Shown piece after piece: positions 11,200-24,900 of a DNA stretch of 64,000 bases. The translations under genes and the position numbers were made by a program. Where the stretch lies: the NCBI GenBank assembly GCA_015227615.1, contig JAALGZ010000002.1:1364001-1428000 (forward strand), given 5' to 3'. Origin of the DNA: Labyrinthula sp. Ha. Taxonomy: Eukaryota > Sar > Bigyra > Labyrinthulida > Labyrinthulaceae. Within the stretch, counting starts at the first letter, position 1, and each line of letters starts with the position of its first letter. The notes under the pieces were generated by a model that saw nothing but the letters and a program-made list of their open reading frames with translations, made no database searches and was not told the origin of the DNA.

Positions 11200-13640
11200 G
11201 AATATGTTTTTGGTTACTAATCAGGTAAAAAATATTACTTTGCCCCCTATTATCCCCAGTCTATGCATCAATTGTAAAGACGAAAGTTAGTTTTCGTTCT
11301 TTGCTCATAGCTTTTTCAATTTTTTTAATAAAATTCTTCTTTCTAGTATATAATATATTATCTAAATATTCAATTAATATAAAACGTATGTCTATTTTTC
11401 TTCCCTTGTTCATAAAGATATAGCATTAATAAGTTAGATATTATAAACCAAGGTTAACAAGACTTCTTTTCCATGTTTTATACTACATTAGAAGTTTCTA
11501 ACACAATCCGTAAATATTTAAAGGATATTTCATCGCACTATTGAATTGTTTCTTTTTCTTCCATTTAGAAATCTGTAAATATACAGGTTTGTTATATATT
11601 CTGGATATATAAGCGGATGAGATGTCCATTCGTCTTATTGAAACAATAATTCCAGTGCACAAGTATCAAATTATATTATTGACAGTACATGATCTACTGA
11701 CAAATAATAGTTGGGCCCATTTGCTGAATGAATTGACCTTAGATTATTATTGTTTGTAGCAATATAGATCTTAGCTATCCATCATTATTGAAGTGGTTGT
11801 TTTTATCATTTAACCAATGGAATGTCACGTTAAGGTTTTTCGTATTAGCTAATGAACCCAAAACATGATATTTGGTCCAACAAAAGGTCTCATTTTAGCA
11901 TGAAATTTTTGAATACCCAATATCTTCCCTGGATAGAATAAAGTTTAAGTTTCTAGGATGATCATTAGTCTGCTGGACCATACTACTGGTTCTCGTATTT
12001 TTTTCAGCATGCGCATATGCATACTGTGTACTATGTCTCCCATGCTAAAATTATTATTACTCAAAGAACTTACACGATAATATGAAGAGTTTCCTAAAGG
12101 GTTATTCAAAATTTTCTTTCCTGGTTCTTCAGAGACGTCATTAGAAACATCATAACATATACACGGGTTTTATGACCATAAGAAAATTCTACCATACTTA
12201 CTTTAGACTTTATTATAGTTTCAGTCGCGCTAACTTGGTTTTCATCAGATAATTCATTTGAAGAATATTGACGAATATTTATTTATTTTTTAATTTCTTG
12301 TTCTCTCACATTTACAATTCTATAGTATTAAACTTTCCCGCTTTCTAAACATAGTGTTACACAAGTATCTGACTTCTCACTTTCTCTTAGATAACCTTTG
12401 GAGCTTACACAACCCAGTTTCTTTTTTGGTTTAAGTACCATTTAAAAAATCTTTGAAAAGTAAAACCATAGTAAAGTTAGGAGTTTTTTCTTTTTGTAAG
12501 GTTTAAGATCTTTTAGGAGAATATAGAAAAATTCTTAATAACTGATACTAATATTAGCTTGAATTATAAAGGTTTGGCTAAAGGAAATAACAAAACGGTT
12601 AAAAATTCCGCTTTTGCATTTTTTTTGAACCAAAATAATCTGATGTGAACTTGTGTTATATGAATTCTTAACACATTAATTATCCAACTTCTAGTTCTCT
12701 GAGACTTATTTACTATAGACACATATAATTTTAAAATTGAAAAGTTGTTTCACAGTTACCCCTTTTTGATATTCTTTAGAGCTAGTTCATTTTATTCATA
12801 AGTAGCAGGAACAATGAAGCTCATTTAGTAGTAAAAAATAGGATATAACTATTTAAATTATTGGATAATTGGTTTAAATTTTTCCCTGATGTATATGCGA
12901 ACACGTTATAGTGGGCAAGTACTATCCAATAATTTGAAACTTTTGTAGTTTACTAACTTTCCTCTATTTCGTTGAACATTTTTTGCAGAAAACCCATTCA
13001 AAACAGATATATTGCCCTAGATTTTAAAATCTTCTGCTCATAAATAATTGTTGTTCATGAGTCTCAGACGATAATGCATCAGTTCTGCAACAAATGCTGA
13101 AGAGTGTATACTAAAGACTTTCTTCTATTGAGAGTAGAGTAAAAAAAAAATAACTTACTTTTGTTAAAATACAGGGCAAATTGAAACGATTTATAGGGTT
13201 TTATAGTTTTTTGCTTTCTTTAGCCATGTCAAAGATACTATCTATTAACTTTGATTTTGAAAAAGGAATTCGATTGAGTTGCAGTTCAGATAGGTAAACA
13301 ATACTGAATAAAAGAAGATATAGATTGTTCAACTGGGTTATTTCGATCCATTAAGAGAAAATATAGAAAGGATTCTAATTTAGAGCTTTAAATACCAAGA
13401 CTTTCTTTTCTTAAAAAATAATATGTATATACTCTTTATATCCCGCCATGTGCCACATACTACCAGAGTCTAGTAACACAAATGTGCAAGCTGAGGTGAG
13501 TGCGAAACTGTATATTTCTTTTTAGGCTCCATTTGTATAAAATTTATTGAAAGTAAATGCACAGAAACCATGACTCATTAAAAGGATGTTTTTCACTGGT
13601 ATTTTCATCGTTGCTGTCAGGATAGTGTTTTTTTCTTAGA
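11200..13640 (-). mobile_element. Ty1/Copia-type retrotransposon pol relic
   Basis: Translating the minus strand piecewise gives the Copia polyprotein landmarks in the correct order. These are an aspartic protease motif (VLLDSGSMWHMA, 13442-13476, compare LDSGAS.HM); a GAG-pre-integrase motif (ELMHYRLRLMN, 13053-13090, compare LWH.RLGH.N); an integrase zinc pair (FCKKCSTK, about 12961-12996); a post-integrase 'KPKKKLGCV...SKGY' block (about 12330-12440); reverse transcriptase DISSAY and NKPVYLQIS (11565-11630), YPLNIYGL and WK.SLVNLGL (11430-11520); and the catalytic region as EYLDNILYT (11340-11390), where YVDD would be expected. Stops and frameshifts are everywhere, so it is dead. LTRs were not found; the limits are approximate. 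Confidence 0.75.
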
Positions 13641-15142
13641 AAAATTTAGCTTTCTTCATTTTGGTAATCTGAATATCGCTACCTGAAACTACATTTTGGT
13701 TTGAGCCACAGTTCAGATTATAAAAATAATGCGTAGAACAACCAATTGGATTGAAACTGTAACCTGGATAACTAGAATACCTTGTCACAGTTATAAAATA
13801 TTAATTTACTTAGATATACCTTTCTGTATCTTGATTCTCTTCATTTATCACAGTTCTTGACAAATAAGTTCTAATTGTCTGTTCTATATACGATTATAAC
13901 TGTCCATCAAGCTCAGGTTTGCCTCAATTGAATGAAGGTTTAAAAAAATATTATCGAAAATTTTTCCCACAATAATATGTCTCTGAGTATGGAGTAAGCT
14001 GTCAAGGATACCACAAACAATATCTTCACAGATTTTTTATCATCTTATTCTTAATTAATTCTATATGCAGCCAGTAGTTTTACAAAAAGTTAATATGTAT
14101 ATAAGTTCAAGTCGTGATACTGAATATTTATAATTTTCTTGTGTAAGCTATTTTCCCAAATTTATCATCTTTTTCATAGTGCTTGCTAATTTTTTTAGTC
14201 CATCCAATATATTCATGTCTGAGTGAATTTGTATAGCTATATCTGGAACGAGTTATTCTTACAGCGTATTATATAGAAAAAACCGAAGCAAAAAACTGCA
14301 CCATTACTTCTACGAACTTGTCAACTTCATTGTAATATGCAAAGACAATATCCTTTAATAGCAACTGTTTCTTAAGTTTATAGAAGGTTGATTACTCGCA
14401 AAAAACTTCTTTGAATAGTTTAGTAAAGGTTTTCACCTCATAAGAAGATAAAATCTTAACTGATTTCTTAGTCAAGATCTAAATAATAGTTTAAATAGAA
14501 GTATCTTTCACTGAAAGAAGAGAGAGCGGTTGCACATCCATATAATAGAAGCATAGAGATGTGCGTCTTCCCTAAATAGGTGAACATACTCTCTCACAAT
14601 TCCGTAAATATATTTTTAAGGTTTACCAATTTTGGAATTTAATTAATATTCTTAAGATTAGTCATAGTTATATTGTTTCTTATTTTGAAAATCTAAGTTT
14701 GAATATGGTAATGCACAATTGATATATCGATTAAAACAAAGCTAAACGATAACTGCAAGAATTGGACAATATAATATATATTTTCTAGCTAACTGAGATA
14801 GAATATATCTCAAAAAATAAATATTTACGAGGAAGATCTTATATTGGTATTTCTATAAGAAAAAACTACTTGAAAAGGTAAATAAAACATATATTTTGCT
14901 TGGAAATAATTTATTCTTCTGAGTTGTTCAAGTCAATTTATCAAGTCTTGTTTGTGAGTTCAATCTCTCATAATAATATCTATTTAGTTTAAAGATATTT
15001 TTAGCCTCAATTATCAAAACAAACAATTTAAATAATGAGGGACATGATTAGGCCCTTTACCTATTGTTTTACTTGTAGAAACAGTTTTGCGCATTTTGTT
15101 TTGCTTAAGAGTTAAGTACAATGAGTACCATTAGTAAGTTCA
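13641..15142. other. Gene-free stretch upstream of the Copia relic
   Basis: By position it should hold the gag part and 5' LTR of the Copia relic, but I see no convincing gag frame or zinc knuckle. Nothing else is supported. Confidence 0.35.
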
Positions 15143-15976
15143 TTAGCAGAGAAATGGAAGAGCAAATGCACAGCTAAAGCAGAGAGTATATAACTTGTTT
15201 TCCATCCAAACAGGTTTTGAGTTCTTCACGCCTTCGTATATAGTTGGTTCTTGCTGTTGGTAATCTAAATTTTTTTCTACAGTATTTAATTGCTCCGAAG
15301 GTGAGCCTGCTACTTCCTGTTGGTAATTTGACAAGTAGTCTCTTAGCAAACCAATGGTTTCTACTTTTAGTTTCTTTTCCTTCTTTTTATTACTATAATT
15401 TCCAGTACTATATAAAAAAGAACCTATAATTAAAATAAAAATCAACATCAAAGGTTCAAGGTTAACCATCATAATCCAAACAAAGAGAAGCAGCATCAAC
15501 CACATATATCCTCGAAGACAATAACAAAACCATTGTCCTCTTTCTTTGTTCACACTTTTCTCTTTCCATTCCACAAGAGAAAAATTATGATTCAAAGTAT
15601 ATGGTTCTACTGAAAAATAACTTTCTATCTTCTTAAGCGCTTTCTTATTTGTTGTTTGCAATCCAGCCAAACTCAATGTTTTTTCGGCGTTGTCTATACC
15701 AATAATTTGATAATCGTCATTTATAACTTCAATAGCATTTTTTCTGATAAACTCTCCTGGATATTCACATCTGTATATAGTTCCAAGTTCACCATTTTCT
15801 CCTGACTCTCGTGTAGTTTGTCCTTTTTTTGTGTTTAATACAGCGATAAAGAAATCAAAGTTCTTTATTGCAGACCAAACAGTATTAGCATCTTTATGTA
15901 CAAGAAAGCGATACACTTTAAATTTTTTCTTATCTTTTCCATATTCAAAGGTTTCTACATTTCCTCGCATTTTCAT
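15143..15976 (-). CDS. START/SRPBCC-like protein with two membrane segments
   Basis: A 277-codon uninterrupted frame begins with ATG at 15976 (a second ATG lies two codons later). Residues about 15-140 look like a START/SRPBCC-type lipid-binding fold: a strand-rich N-terminus, KDANTVWSAIKNFDF (helix like 'hp.e.VW..l.df'), the gap GELGTIYRCEYPG, then DDYQIIGIDN and a C-terminal strand HNFSLVEWKEK. Two adjacent hydrophobic segments (about 155-190, rich in Leu, Ile, Met and Phe) form a hairpin-like membrane anchor. A Lys-rich linker, a Gln/Glu-rich stretch and a hydrophobic Cys-containing C-terminus follow. I infer an intracellular-membrane-associated lipid-binding or transfer protein, but the fold assignment is by pattern only. 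It lies alone between two RCC1 pseudogene copies on the same strand, which suggests that the interval was rearranged. Confidence 0.6.
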   Translation of the reverse strand: MKMRGNVETFEYGKDKKKFKVYRFLVHKDANTVWSAIKNFDFFIAVLNTKKGQTTRESGENGELGTIYRCEYPGEFIRKNAIEVINDDYQIIGIDNAEKTLSLAGLQTTNKKALKKIESYFSVEPYTLNHNFSLVEWKEKSVNKERGQWFCYCLRGYMWLMLLLFVWIMMVNLEPLMLIFILIIGSFLYSTGNYSNKKKEKKLKVETIGLLRDYLSNYQQEVAGSPSEQLNTVEKNLDYQQQEPTIYEGVKNSKPVWMENKLYTLCFSCAFALPFLC

Positions 15977-17538
15977 CTTTCAACTTTCTTTTCAACAAGA
16001 GCTTTTTTATTATTTAGTTTTGTTTGAAAAAATGTTGATTTTATTACTCCACTGTATTTTGAATCTTGAATATCCATTTTAATGTGTTCTTTTTGTATTT
16101 GTTCTGATTAGACAGGTGGAATAAAATCTTTCCTATCATATATAAAAAAATATTGAATTTACCATTCTTTTTCCAATGATTTTTCCACCTTCCGATACAC
16201 AAACAATATACCGGTATAATTTCACTGATAGTTAACAACTACTACAAACCAGCGGTTGAATATGGTATTAACTTAACGTTACTTTTACAGTAAATAAAAA
16301 GAAGTGACCTATTCGTACATTGATCACTTTTTCTGTTCTATTTTAATTGTCTATATTTTATTATTTGAGTTGGGCAATTAAATAGGAAGAAATATATTAT
16401 ATACTGAATATATATATATTTAGAATACTTTGAATATAATATATATCTAAGTGAACTACTTTGTATAGAAAGTTATAAATATATCATAGAATAATGAAAT
16501 AAAATAAAAACAGAAATAACCATGAGCAAAAATATAAAACACTTTTAATAATAAAACATTTTAAATTAACCACTAGCAAGAATATTCACAAAGGGTTAGT
16601 TCCTATAGTAAGCATAAACACCTGCTCGAAATCTAATAACTCTTTTCATATGTATCATTGGAAACTCCTGCATCCATAGTTTACTATATAGTACTGGGTA
16701 ACCTAAGCGATAGTTTACCTTACCCTATATTGAAACTTGAGTGCACTATGACTAATATCCAGATATCGTGTCACGTAGAACATGCTGTAGCAGTTTTTAG
16801 ATAATATTTTTGTAGATCTAGAATTGAAGAAGATGCTAGTACACCTTTAATTGGAGAGCAATTTCGCATGTTCCTGTTTATGTGATTAGAAATATGATAT
16901 ATTTTATTACACAGCCCTTGAAGTATTTTACTTTGCAGTTTACGCGCCATGCTTTGATGATTCTACTTTTTCGGCTTCACTAGGAAGTAGCATTTATATT
17001 TCTAAACATCTTAGGTGGAAAAAAGCAAAAAAAACTATGCGGTGATTACTTGGAACATAATAAAACAAGTGATATCTTGAAATACCAGAGTAAAGATATT
17101 TTGGGCTTCGAAAATGTATCCACGAATAGAATTTGAGAAGAAACAAAATGATAGACCATTTTTTAAGAGTTATTGTTATGCAATTTATGATCAAATTGAA
17201 AAAACTATAATAACTTTGATAGATTTACGCAAGTTTTACAAGCACTACAAATCCTTGATAAGGTATTCTACGCATGTTAATCTTACGTACAAGGGCTAAA
17301 AATTAGTTCCGTGAAAAATCCTTGGAGCTATATTTTTGAAAATATTGTCTACTTAGTAGAATGAATACTTTTTCTAAAGATATTGAAATATAACATCTTT
17401 TGGAAGAATGAGCATCTATAATTATAGATGGCAAAAGATAAAATGATGTTTTCTCTTATTCCCTGCCAGCTCTTATATATATTACGTAATATGTAAGTAT
17501 ACACCGCCTAATATTTTATCTGCATTGTCTTGTCCTTG
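15977..17538. other. Intergenic, no gene recognised
   Basis: AT-rich sequence with small open frames (61-66 codons near 16044 and 16994-17299), none with a recognisable motif. Confidence 0.45.
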
Positions 17539-18982
17539 TTAGTATTGATACTGTTCGGCCATTAATTCTTCTTCTATTCTCATAACATTTAAAAGCATTT
17601 TCTGCAAGTCCTAGAGCTCCAAAGTTGATCCTGTTTCCATATTCTCAGATAATGAAATGTCATTAATTTCAACAGTGTTAGAAACTAAGAACTCTGCAAA
17701 AATACTTTTTGTTGTAATTGGAGATATTTGCTCTTGCTCTGTATCAACTTTGTTTTTTTTTTACAAGGACAAGAAATATCTTCTTTGTCTTCATCCACCA
17801 TAATATATCCTTGGGTATCAATTTCATTCTTAGCAAGAAGAAACGTATGTGAATCAAACCCATATAACCCCAAATTGCATTCTTTTCCCCATCTGCTTTC
17901 CAACACAGTTGGTTTTTCTATAATTTCTTCTGAGCTTTCCAAACCTAGTTTTCCATTTTCATTATCACCAAAAACCATAACTGTTCTATCCTTAGTTATT
18001 ACAAAAGTAGTGCTATCTCCACAGTAAACTTCGTTAACGAGTGGTAAATCTACTTTAACTGGAAAAGATCTTTCTTCTTCTTCAATATCCACTCCTGAAT
18101 ATTATTTCTCAGAAAATGAATTACCTAGTTGATGCTTGTTATTGTATCCCCACATGAAAAGATCTCCCGTTTTCGAAACAGCACCCACATGATGACTTCC
18201 TGCTCTAATTTGTTTTATTGAGACATCTTGCTCAAAAACTACTTGAACAGGTATAGAACTATTTTCATAGCTGCCATTTTCTATTTCTCCGGATTTCCCA
18301 TATCCATATGAAAATAATTTCCCATTACCCAAAAGTACGTAAGAAATAAAAAATGCTGCCAAAACATACTTAATATTTTTTTCTAGCAACGTTTTTAATT
18401 TCAGCTGATTAAAAAAAATATGGAAGTTTCCTTGTCCTATTTGACCATAATTATTTCAGCCACAGGAACACATCAATGAGACTATAGAACAGAGAGTATT
18501 GTATGCTCCACAAGATAGTTGCCGAATATTTTCTTATCCTTCAACCAACGTTGGTGTTGATAAGCTAAAGTCAATATGAAAAATATTTAAAACCTTTTTA
18601 TGTCTCCGTGCCCTAGTCGACCATCCCCTCCATATCCCCATGTATAATACTGCCCTTCTGTTGAGATAGTACCAGTGAAAGTACTAGCACAATCCACCTG
18701 CTTAATTTGGATTCTATTCCTTGTAAATTATTTCAACAGAGTGGGTTTGTTCTTGTTAATTTCATCTTCATGACCAAGTTCTCTAAGCACTGCAGCGCCA
18801 AACGTATAAACTCTTCCTTTAGTAGTCAAAATTGCTGCATGATAATAACCTACAACACAAGCAACTACTTTGCCACATATATTGTCTAGATCAATTTCAG
18901 TGGGAATTTCGAGCTCTCCATGTGTCCAAGTCCAAGTTGTCCTTTACTACCGTCACCCCAGGCAACGACACGAGTTGTTCTC
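17539..18982 (-). pseudogene. RCC1-repeat protein, broken copy 2
   Basis: This paralogue of the 7287-8825 pseudogene has the same strand and the same blade order. The initiator ATG of copy 1 is not conserved (AGA-rich sequence instead). A one-base deletion lies near 18907, and TAA at 18728-18730 matches the first TAA of copy 1. The frameshift near 18590 and the A-run frameshift near 17755 are also shared. Private lesions include a stop in the third blade near 18534 and degraded sequence at 18390-18480. A 30-nt GT-AG intron (18095-18124) corresponds to the 29-nt intron of copy 1. The longest surviving pieces are FSYGYGKSGEIENGS to LFMWGYNNKHQLG (18125-18389) and VMVFGDNENGKLGLESSEE (17685-18092). 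The true end is probably TAA at 17539, after an in-frame TAG. Confidence 0.8.
18095..18124 (-). other. Putative 30-nt intron in RCC1 copy 2
   Basis: On the minus strand it begins GTAATTC and ends AATAATATTCAG. Removing it joins HQLG to VDIEEEE in frame and deletes the TAA that otherwise interrupts the frame. The equivalent 29-nt segment of copy 1 (7936-7964) has the same borders. Confidence 0.6.
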
Positions 18983-21900
18983 TTTTTTTTTCTTTCTGTT
19001 TATCTCACTACAACTTTTGAACTGATTTGAATATAACAGAAGTTTTACCAGGATTGCGATTTTGAATATTACCTTTTTGTTTTAGCTATCATAGTACTGA
19101 TACTATAATTTGTTTGTTTTTTTGCATTTTTTTTTATTTGAAAGATGATAATTTTGAGAAATGAAATAAAATCTTAGCAAGGTTATATACTTTTTAACCC
19201 TATGGTAAATTAGAATATCTCATCAAGATTGGCATGAAACTAAGTTGAAAACTATTAAACCGTTTACTCGACAACGTTTTGCGTAAGGGCCTTGAAACTA
19301 TTAATAACCAGATTTTTTTATAAGATGATACTTCCTAACAGATTTGAAACTAATATAGATAGTAGATGGAGACCTTCCTTCAAATACAAATATATCAACT
19401 GGTATTTAGAGATGATATATCAATCAAATTCGCTAAGTATGTTCCAATAGAAATACGTGATAGAAAAAAATATTTATTTCAAAGGAGGAAGATTTTTTTT
19501 TACCTGTGGCAGATTTCATCAATGTTGTGCTTACATTCAAGGAACATTAGAATCGTATTGGGTATTTCTGTTTTTCTAAAAAAATGATCAAATTTGAGCT
19601 CTTATTTGAAGGAAATCTTAAGCTAGTAAATATTTGGAGTAAATTCTAATGAAACCAGGAAATTTTCTTCGAATTCCTGTATAGGAGACATGAAACTAAA
19701 TAGTCAAATCCGTTATTTAATGAAAATGAACTCCAGATAATGGTCCATGTACTAGCTATGAATAAAAGGCAGGGAAACCTTGGTAGCAAAAAAGAAAAAA
19801 AAATTGTTGAAGAAGGATCGGGGCCATGGAAGTTAGTATATACATATGCAAAAGAAGTTAACCAGTATTATTGAGGAAGAAAATGTATTTATTTAACCCC
19901 AGAAAATAAGATTGTATTGATCAATTATTAGACTTAGATCATTTTGGACATTTTTTAAGCGCTTCAAGAGTAAGAATAAACACTTTACACATTTAACGTC
20001 TGATGAATTATAGTGTCTATGAACTCTAGGCAGAGCGAGTACTAGAACCTTTTTATTTATCAAATCATATAAACTACCTGTTACGAAGTAAGATGTTAAA
20101 TATTCATATACCCTTATTTTATGATTTTTCAAAATTTTGAATTGAGATATATTTTATGTTTTTCATCATTGTAGGAAATTTGTATATTTTTAACGGAAAG
20201 TTATATTCTAAATTCCCTTTCTATTTAACATCTATAAGAAAACCAAGAAAGTAAGGAGTCATTCCCCCCCCCCCCCTAAAGAACTGTCTTAGCTATATTT
20301 TACAGCGCATGGGCCTAATGTTTGGCCTGCCCTGTCACTCCCATTATTCTCACTTTAGATCCATATCAACATATGTGATAGCTCATTTCGGTTATTTTGC
20401 CATTAATATTATAAGTTTTACTGAGATTAACTGAGTTTTATTTTCCTCTTGATTTTTTTTAACTTCTCACTGTGGGTTTATACTGCATAATTGGGTTTAA
20501 CTATTTTTTCCTTTGATAGGCTATATCGGAGTTTCAATATTTTATATACCCCTGTTTTTTTTATTGAACTTGATTGAATGGCACATCTAAGGTTTTTAAA
20601 AATATAAATAGCATTTGAATATAGTCACATGCTGTGATTCTTCGATTATCATGTAAAATTGGTTTAGGCATCTTCTTTTTCATCTCTCGGATCCGAATTC
20701 CATATCCGTAAACTTCTTCGTTTATTTTTAGAGATTGGGACGAATAAATTATAGAAACTGTATTCACAATGTCATCAGGCTTTTGAATATCCTCCACTAC
20801 TCTTCCCCTTCCTTTATTCTACATAATTTTCCAAAACCGATATTTTCACCTTTTTCTTTGATAAAGTGGCATAATACAGATAACTATCTAAATATTGGGA
20901 TATTTTATACTTAAGTGTTTTATTTTATCACATAATGTCAAGAATTAGATTCTTCATTATTATTAATCTATTCTAATTTGATTACTTTTCTTAATATTCT
21001 TTCTCTTTCCATTTGCTATTGATTTGTATATTTCCTGGTTAGATTTTAAGCAGCTGAACTGGAATCTCATATGATTTCATAATTATTTAATAAGAAACTT
21101 GGTATAGATAAAATAGGAATGAATGAAGCATGTTAGCAAAGTTTGTTTAGTTCTTGATCATAGTAATAAAATTTCGTATAGCAAATTAATGTTAGCGTGA
21201 CAAAACGAATATAAAAGAAGTTAGCTACCATGAACAATATGGTTAAATCAAAAGCAACCAAGTAACAAACCACATTTCAATACTGAAAAAGAAAATAAGT
21301 ATCTTTGAACATATACACAACAAGTTGTGTGTGGTTAGGCTGCCAAGATGTCCTTATCATCGACAAGGCAGATTACACCCGGTTGTAAACTTCTTTCTTG
21401 GATTTTCTTATAGTTCAAAATCGAAGGAACTAAAATGATTATTTTCGAGTATATATTTATGTTTATCTATTAAATTGAAATATTTGTTTCTCAAACTTTG
21501 AAAATATCAAGCTGATTGACTATTTGACATACGAAGCCTCACATAGGTATATATTTTGCACCCTAGTATCTACTTCTGTGATATTCCAGAATCAAATACT
21601 AATAATAACTTTGTTAAAAAATTCAACTGTCACATATTGCAACGTTTGTTGGATTATAGCATACCGAATTTTTGTTACCCTTTAACGTCCAAACCATTGG
21701 TACTTTTGATGAATCCGCTTATTCTTACTTGTTTTAAGGTACCTTGTATAAATAAACTAAGACAATGTATTTTGTGAGTTCAAGATATTATATCTAAATC
21801 AATGATATCTTGTTCAATTAAGAGTATATTTATTTACTTTATTCTGATACTTAATAAAAACATAGATATCCTAAATGTAAGAGATAGGATAAATGGAAAT

Positions 21901-24900
21901 TTCTTCTGCAAGTTTCATTGTGAAACAAAGTTTCTATGTTCTTGGACAGGACTAAATCACAGTACATTTATCTCTAAATATATTTCTTAAGACACTGACC
22001 ATTCATCGGAAGACATTTTACCGCGTTATAATTTGGACTGTTTCAGATTGATTGTGCTTACTCAAAATACCACAATAGCCATATTCACATCTGGGAAAAT
22101 AAAAAAACACGGACAAAGCCGAGGTTAGATCTAAGTAATTCGTAATTTCCCCTAAGTATTGGCTCTAGTTTAGAGGTCCTAATGTGTATTTTCAAATAAT
22201 GTCTCCACATAATGAGTTACAAGGGGTGAAGAAAAACTTGAATGAGCAACGATTTTTTGTAATCGAAGAAAATAACATAAGGATTAACAAATATTGTTTT
22301 GAAATACACAATGGACACTGCTATTGAGAGAATCAAATAATTCAAAAAAAATATCAAGTGTCTCATCTATGAATTAAGCATTCTCAGTCAAAACGTCCCA
22401 AGAGTAATCCTTTCTTCCAAAACTCGAACCCGAACTCCCGTTCTCAATGCTATCCCTTCTTCCATTGTGTCTATTACTGATTCCCAGTTGACAAGTATCT
22501 CTCTATACTTTTTGGTAGAATTTGCTTCCATTTTTTGCTACTTAGGCAAACGGTGTGAGAATTAGCAAAATATATTTATTATGCCCGACACATTATTCTA
22601 AAAGCTTTGAGTCTAGATTCTTCAAGCCCCTATGGATCATATAAACACAGACAACTTTCTGATGTAATTTAAGTAATAGCTTTGTTCTTTACTTTTATCT
22701 TCACTTGTGGTGTCATGATCTTTTTTACTGTGCTCTATTCTTATGTTTTGCTTTTTTCTTGGAAAATTGGGTTAATCAATAGGAACTAAACTGTATGTCA
22801 TACTATGGCCGATAAGAACCATATTCAGTCAATCGAATGGGTACTTGAGACATAATTCAAATTGGTTTCACAGATTCAAGTAAGAGGACCCACATCCCCA
22901 CGAAACACAAAGATTTAGTTATATTATTTAGACTGCCATTATTCACATGTAATTTTACTTTTCTCATGAATGTGTATTTTCTACTATATTGGCGAATGGG
23001 GTTTTTATACTAGGAACAAAAAGTGTAAATCCAATCCTCTTCATGATATTACTTCCTTCAGGGTGTGTGCAATGCATTAAAAGCATAACCCATATTCTAA
23101 CCAAATTTTTCGACTAACGGGCAATATAACTAGCTTCAAACAAGAATGAGTTCTTCTTCTACAGCAGCTAGAGAAAAGGTAAAGTGGCATTTCATATGGA
23201 TATCTTGAATAAGCTCTCTATCCTAACTTCACATTTTTTCAGATGGACCGAATAAATTTCTGCAGTACAAATATGTTTCAAAAAGATATTTTATGTGACT
23301 TAGCTATTACCTGTAAAAAATTTTCGTGCTGTGAGCATTTATAATCTCAATTTTGCTGAATTGCAAGGGTGTATATATCGTTTTCTGTTCACCACATTTC
23401 TCTCTTATTCATGAATGTAGAGCTTTTTGCAGGCACTTGCCAGGATTGAATTCCTCAATCTGTTATAATTAAGTACCTTTCCGCTTCAAAGAGTGTATTA
23501 AGTGATCTGAATATGTTTAGCTGATATCTGGTTAGATGTTGATGTTCTAAGAAACGTCGGACAGTGTTTACATCTTTTCGCTACATCTCTGAACCAATTC
23601 CCCCAATTAGCAGTCACACCTTCTAATGTCCCATGGGGTAATGCTAATATTAGCCCTCCTAACCATTTCAAAATTATAGTCACTAACCAGGAAAACGCAC
23701 CTTCCTCGTTTATTGGGCAGTACTTAGTATGTTGTATCTTTAGAACTGCACCAAAGATCTTCCAGCTCCCGGTACAGTCAATTTTTAGCTATCACCCTAG
23801 TTCCGTATTTTTCTCCAATTTCATCGGGCTCAACATGAACCTATGCTTCATTAAACTTTTACTGAATTTTATTTCATTTTCAGAGTATTATATTTCTACA
23901 AAGAAGGTGATTTAGCCGAAACTGGGACAGTAAGTCCGCAACGGTTTACAGTAGTGATTTACCCGAAGGTAATATAGCGGAATGAAGAAATTCATATTTA
24001 AACATCTTAGCCAAGTACAGGTGATACTGCTAACTCAGTTAACGGTGGCCTTTCAATAGCTATAATGCAGAGGAACAAGCTATATTTATTATCGATTTCA
24101 ACTTTTCGTAAGACTTCTTTTCGCCTTTTCAGATAAGTGAGTATCTTCTCTTGCGTATATCTTTGTTTCTTTAGACTGCTCCGGTACATATGGTGGTAAG
24201 AGTCCAACTAAATCTGATTGGTAACAGCTAAGCCAGCCCTATTTCGGGTTTTCAGGGATAGCGTTCTATAAGCTTGATCGATCTGAGTTATAGAGTTACC
24301 ATGATACTCTTAGTACCTAAGAATGAAGCATAATTATGTAAGTCTGTGATGGGCTTCAAAATTGGCAAAGAAGTGTAGCACTGAAAAGAAGCTCATTATA
24401 AGCAGTGGGCCCTAGTTCAACACTCTTTTCAAGAATCAGTGGTTTGTTATTACCTTTCTAGTCATGTAAACAGAAATTCTGTTCTAAGCCATTTAATTTA
24501 TCTTTGTTGAAAACTTCGCAGTTGGTAATTTGAGATATGCAATGGAAAATCATGGAAAAAAAGAAGAAAATAGATGGTAAAAGTTTTTGTGGCAATATCC
24601 TTTATTAAAGTATATGACGTATAAGTAATTCTTGTTGTAGTTTTACTTTGTGCCTGTGAGACTGGAGTCTTCCACTAATCCAAGCCGTGCGAAAAGACGA
24701 GGGCTCTAAAGTTATATAGCCCAAAGCTTAATACAAGGTTCGTAGCAGTAAATATATGAACCAGAGATGCAAAACAACTATATTTTTTGGTGGTGCTTAT
24801 TTATTTGAAAAGCTTTCACCTTGCTCAGTTGTTCTATCTATACCTACGTTTAATAAGAAAGTCAAAGGAGCAGGTATAATTTAAAATACATATATCATCC

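Noticed and set aside
20303-20336. hAT-type terminus (CAGGGCAGGCC on the minus strand)
   Set aside because: The pair forms only a ~32-bp fold-back with no 8-bp duplication on either side, so no element can be delimited.
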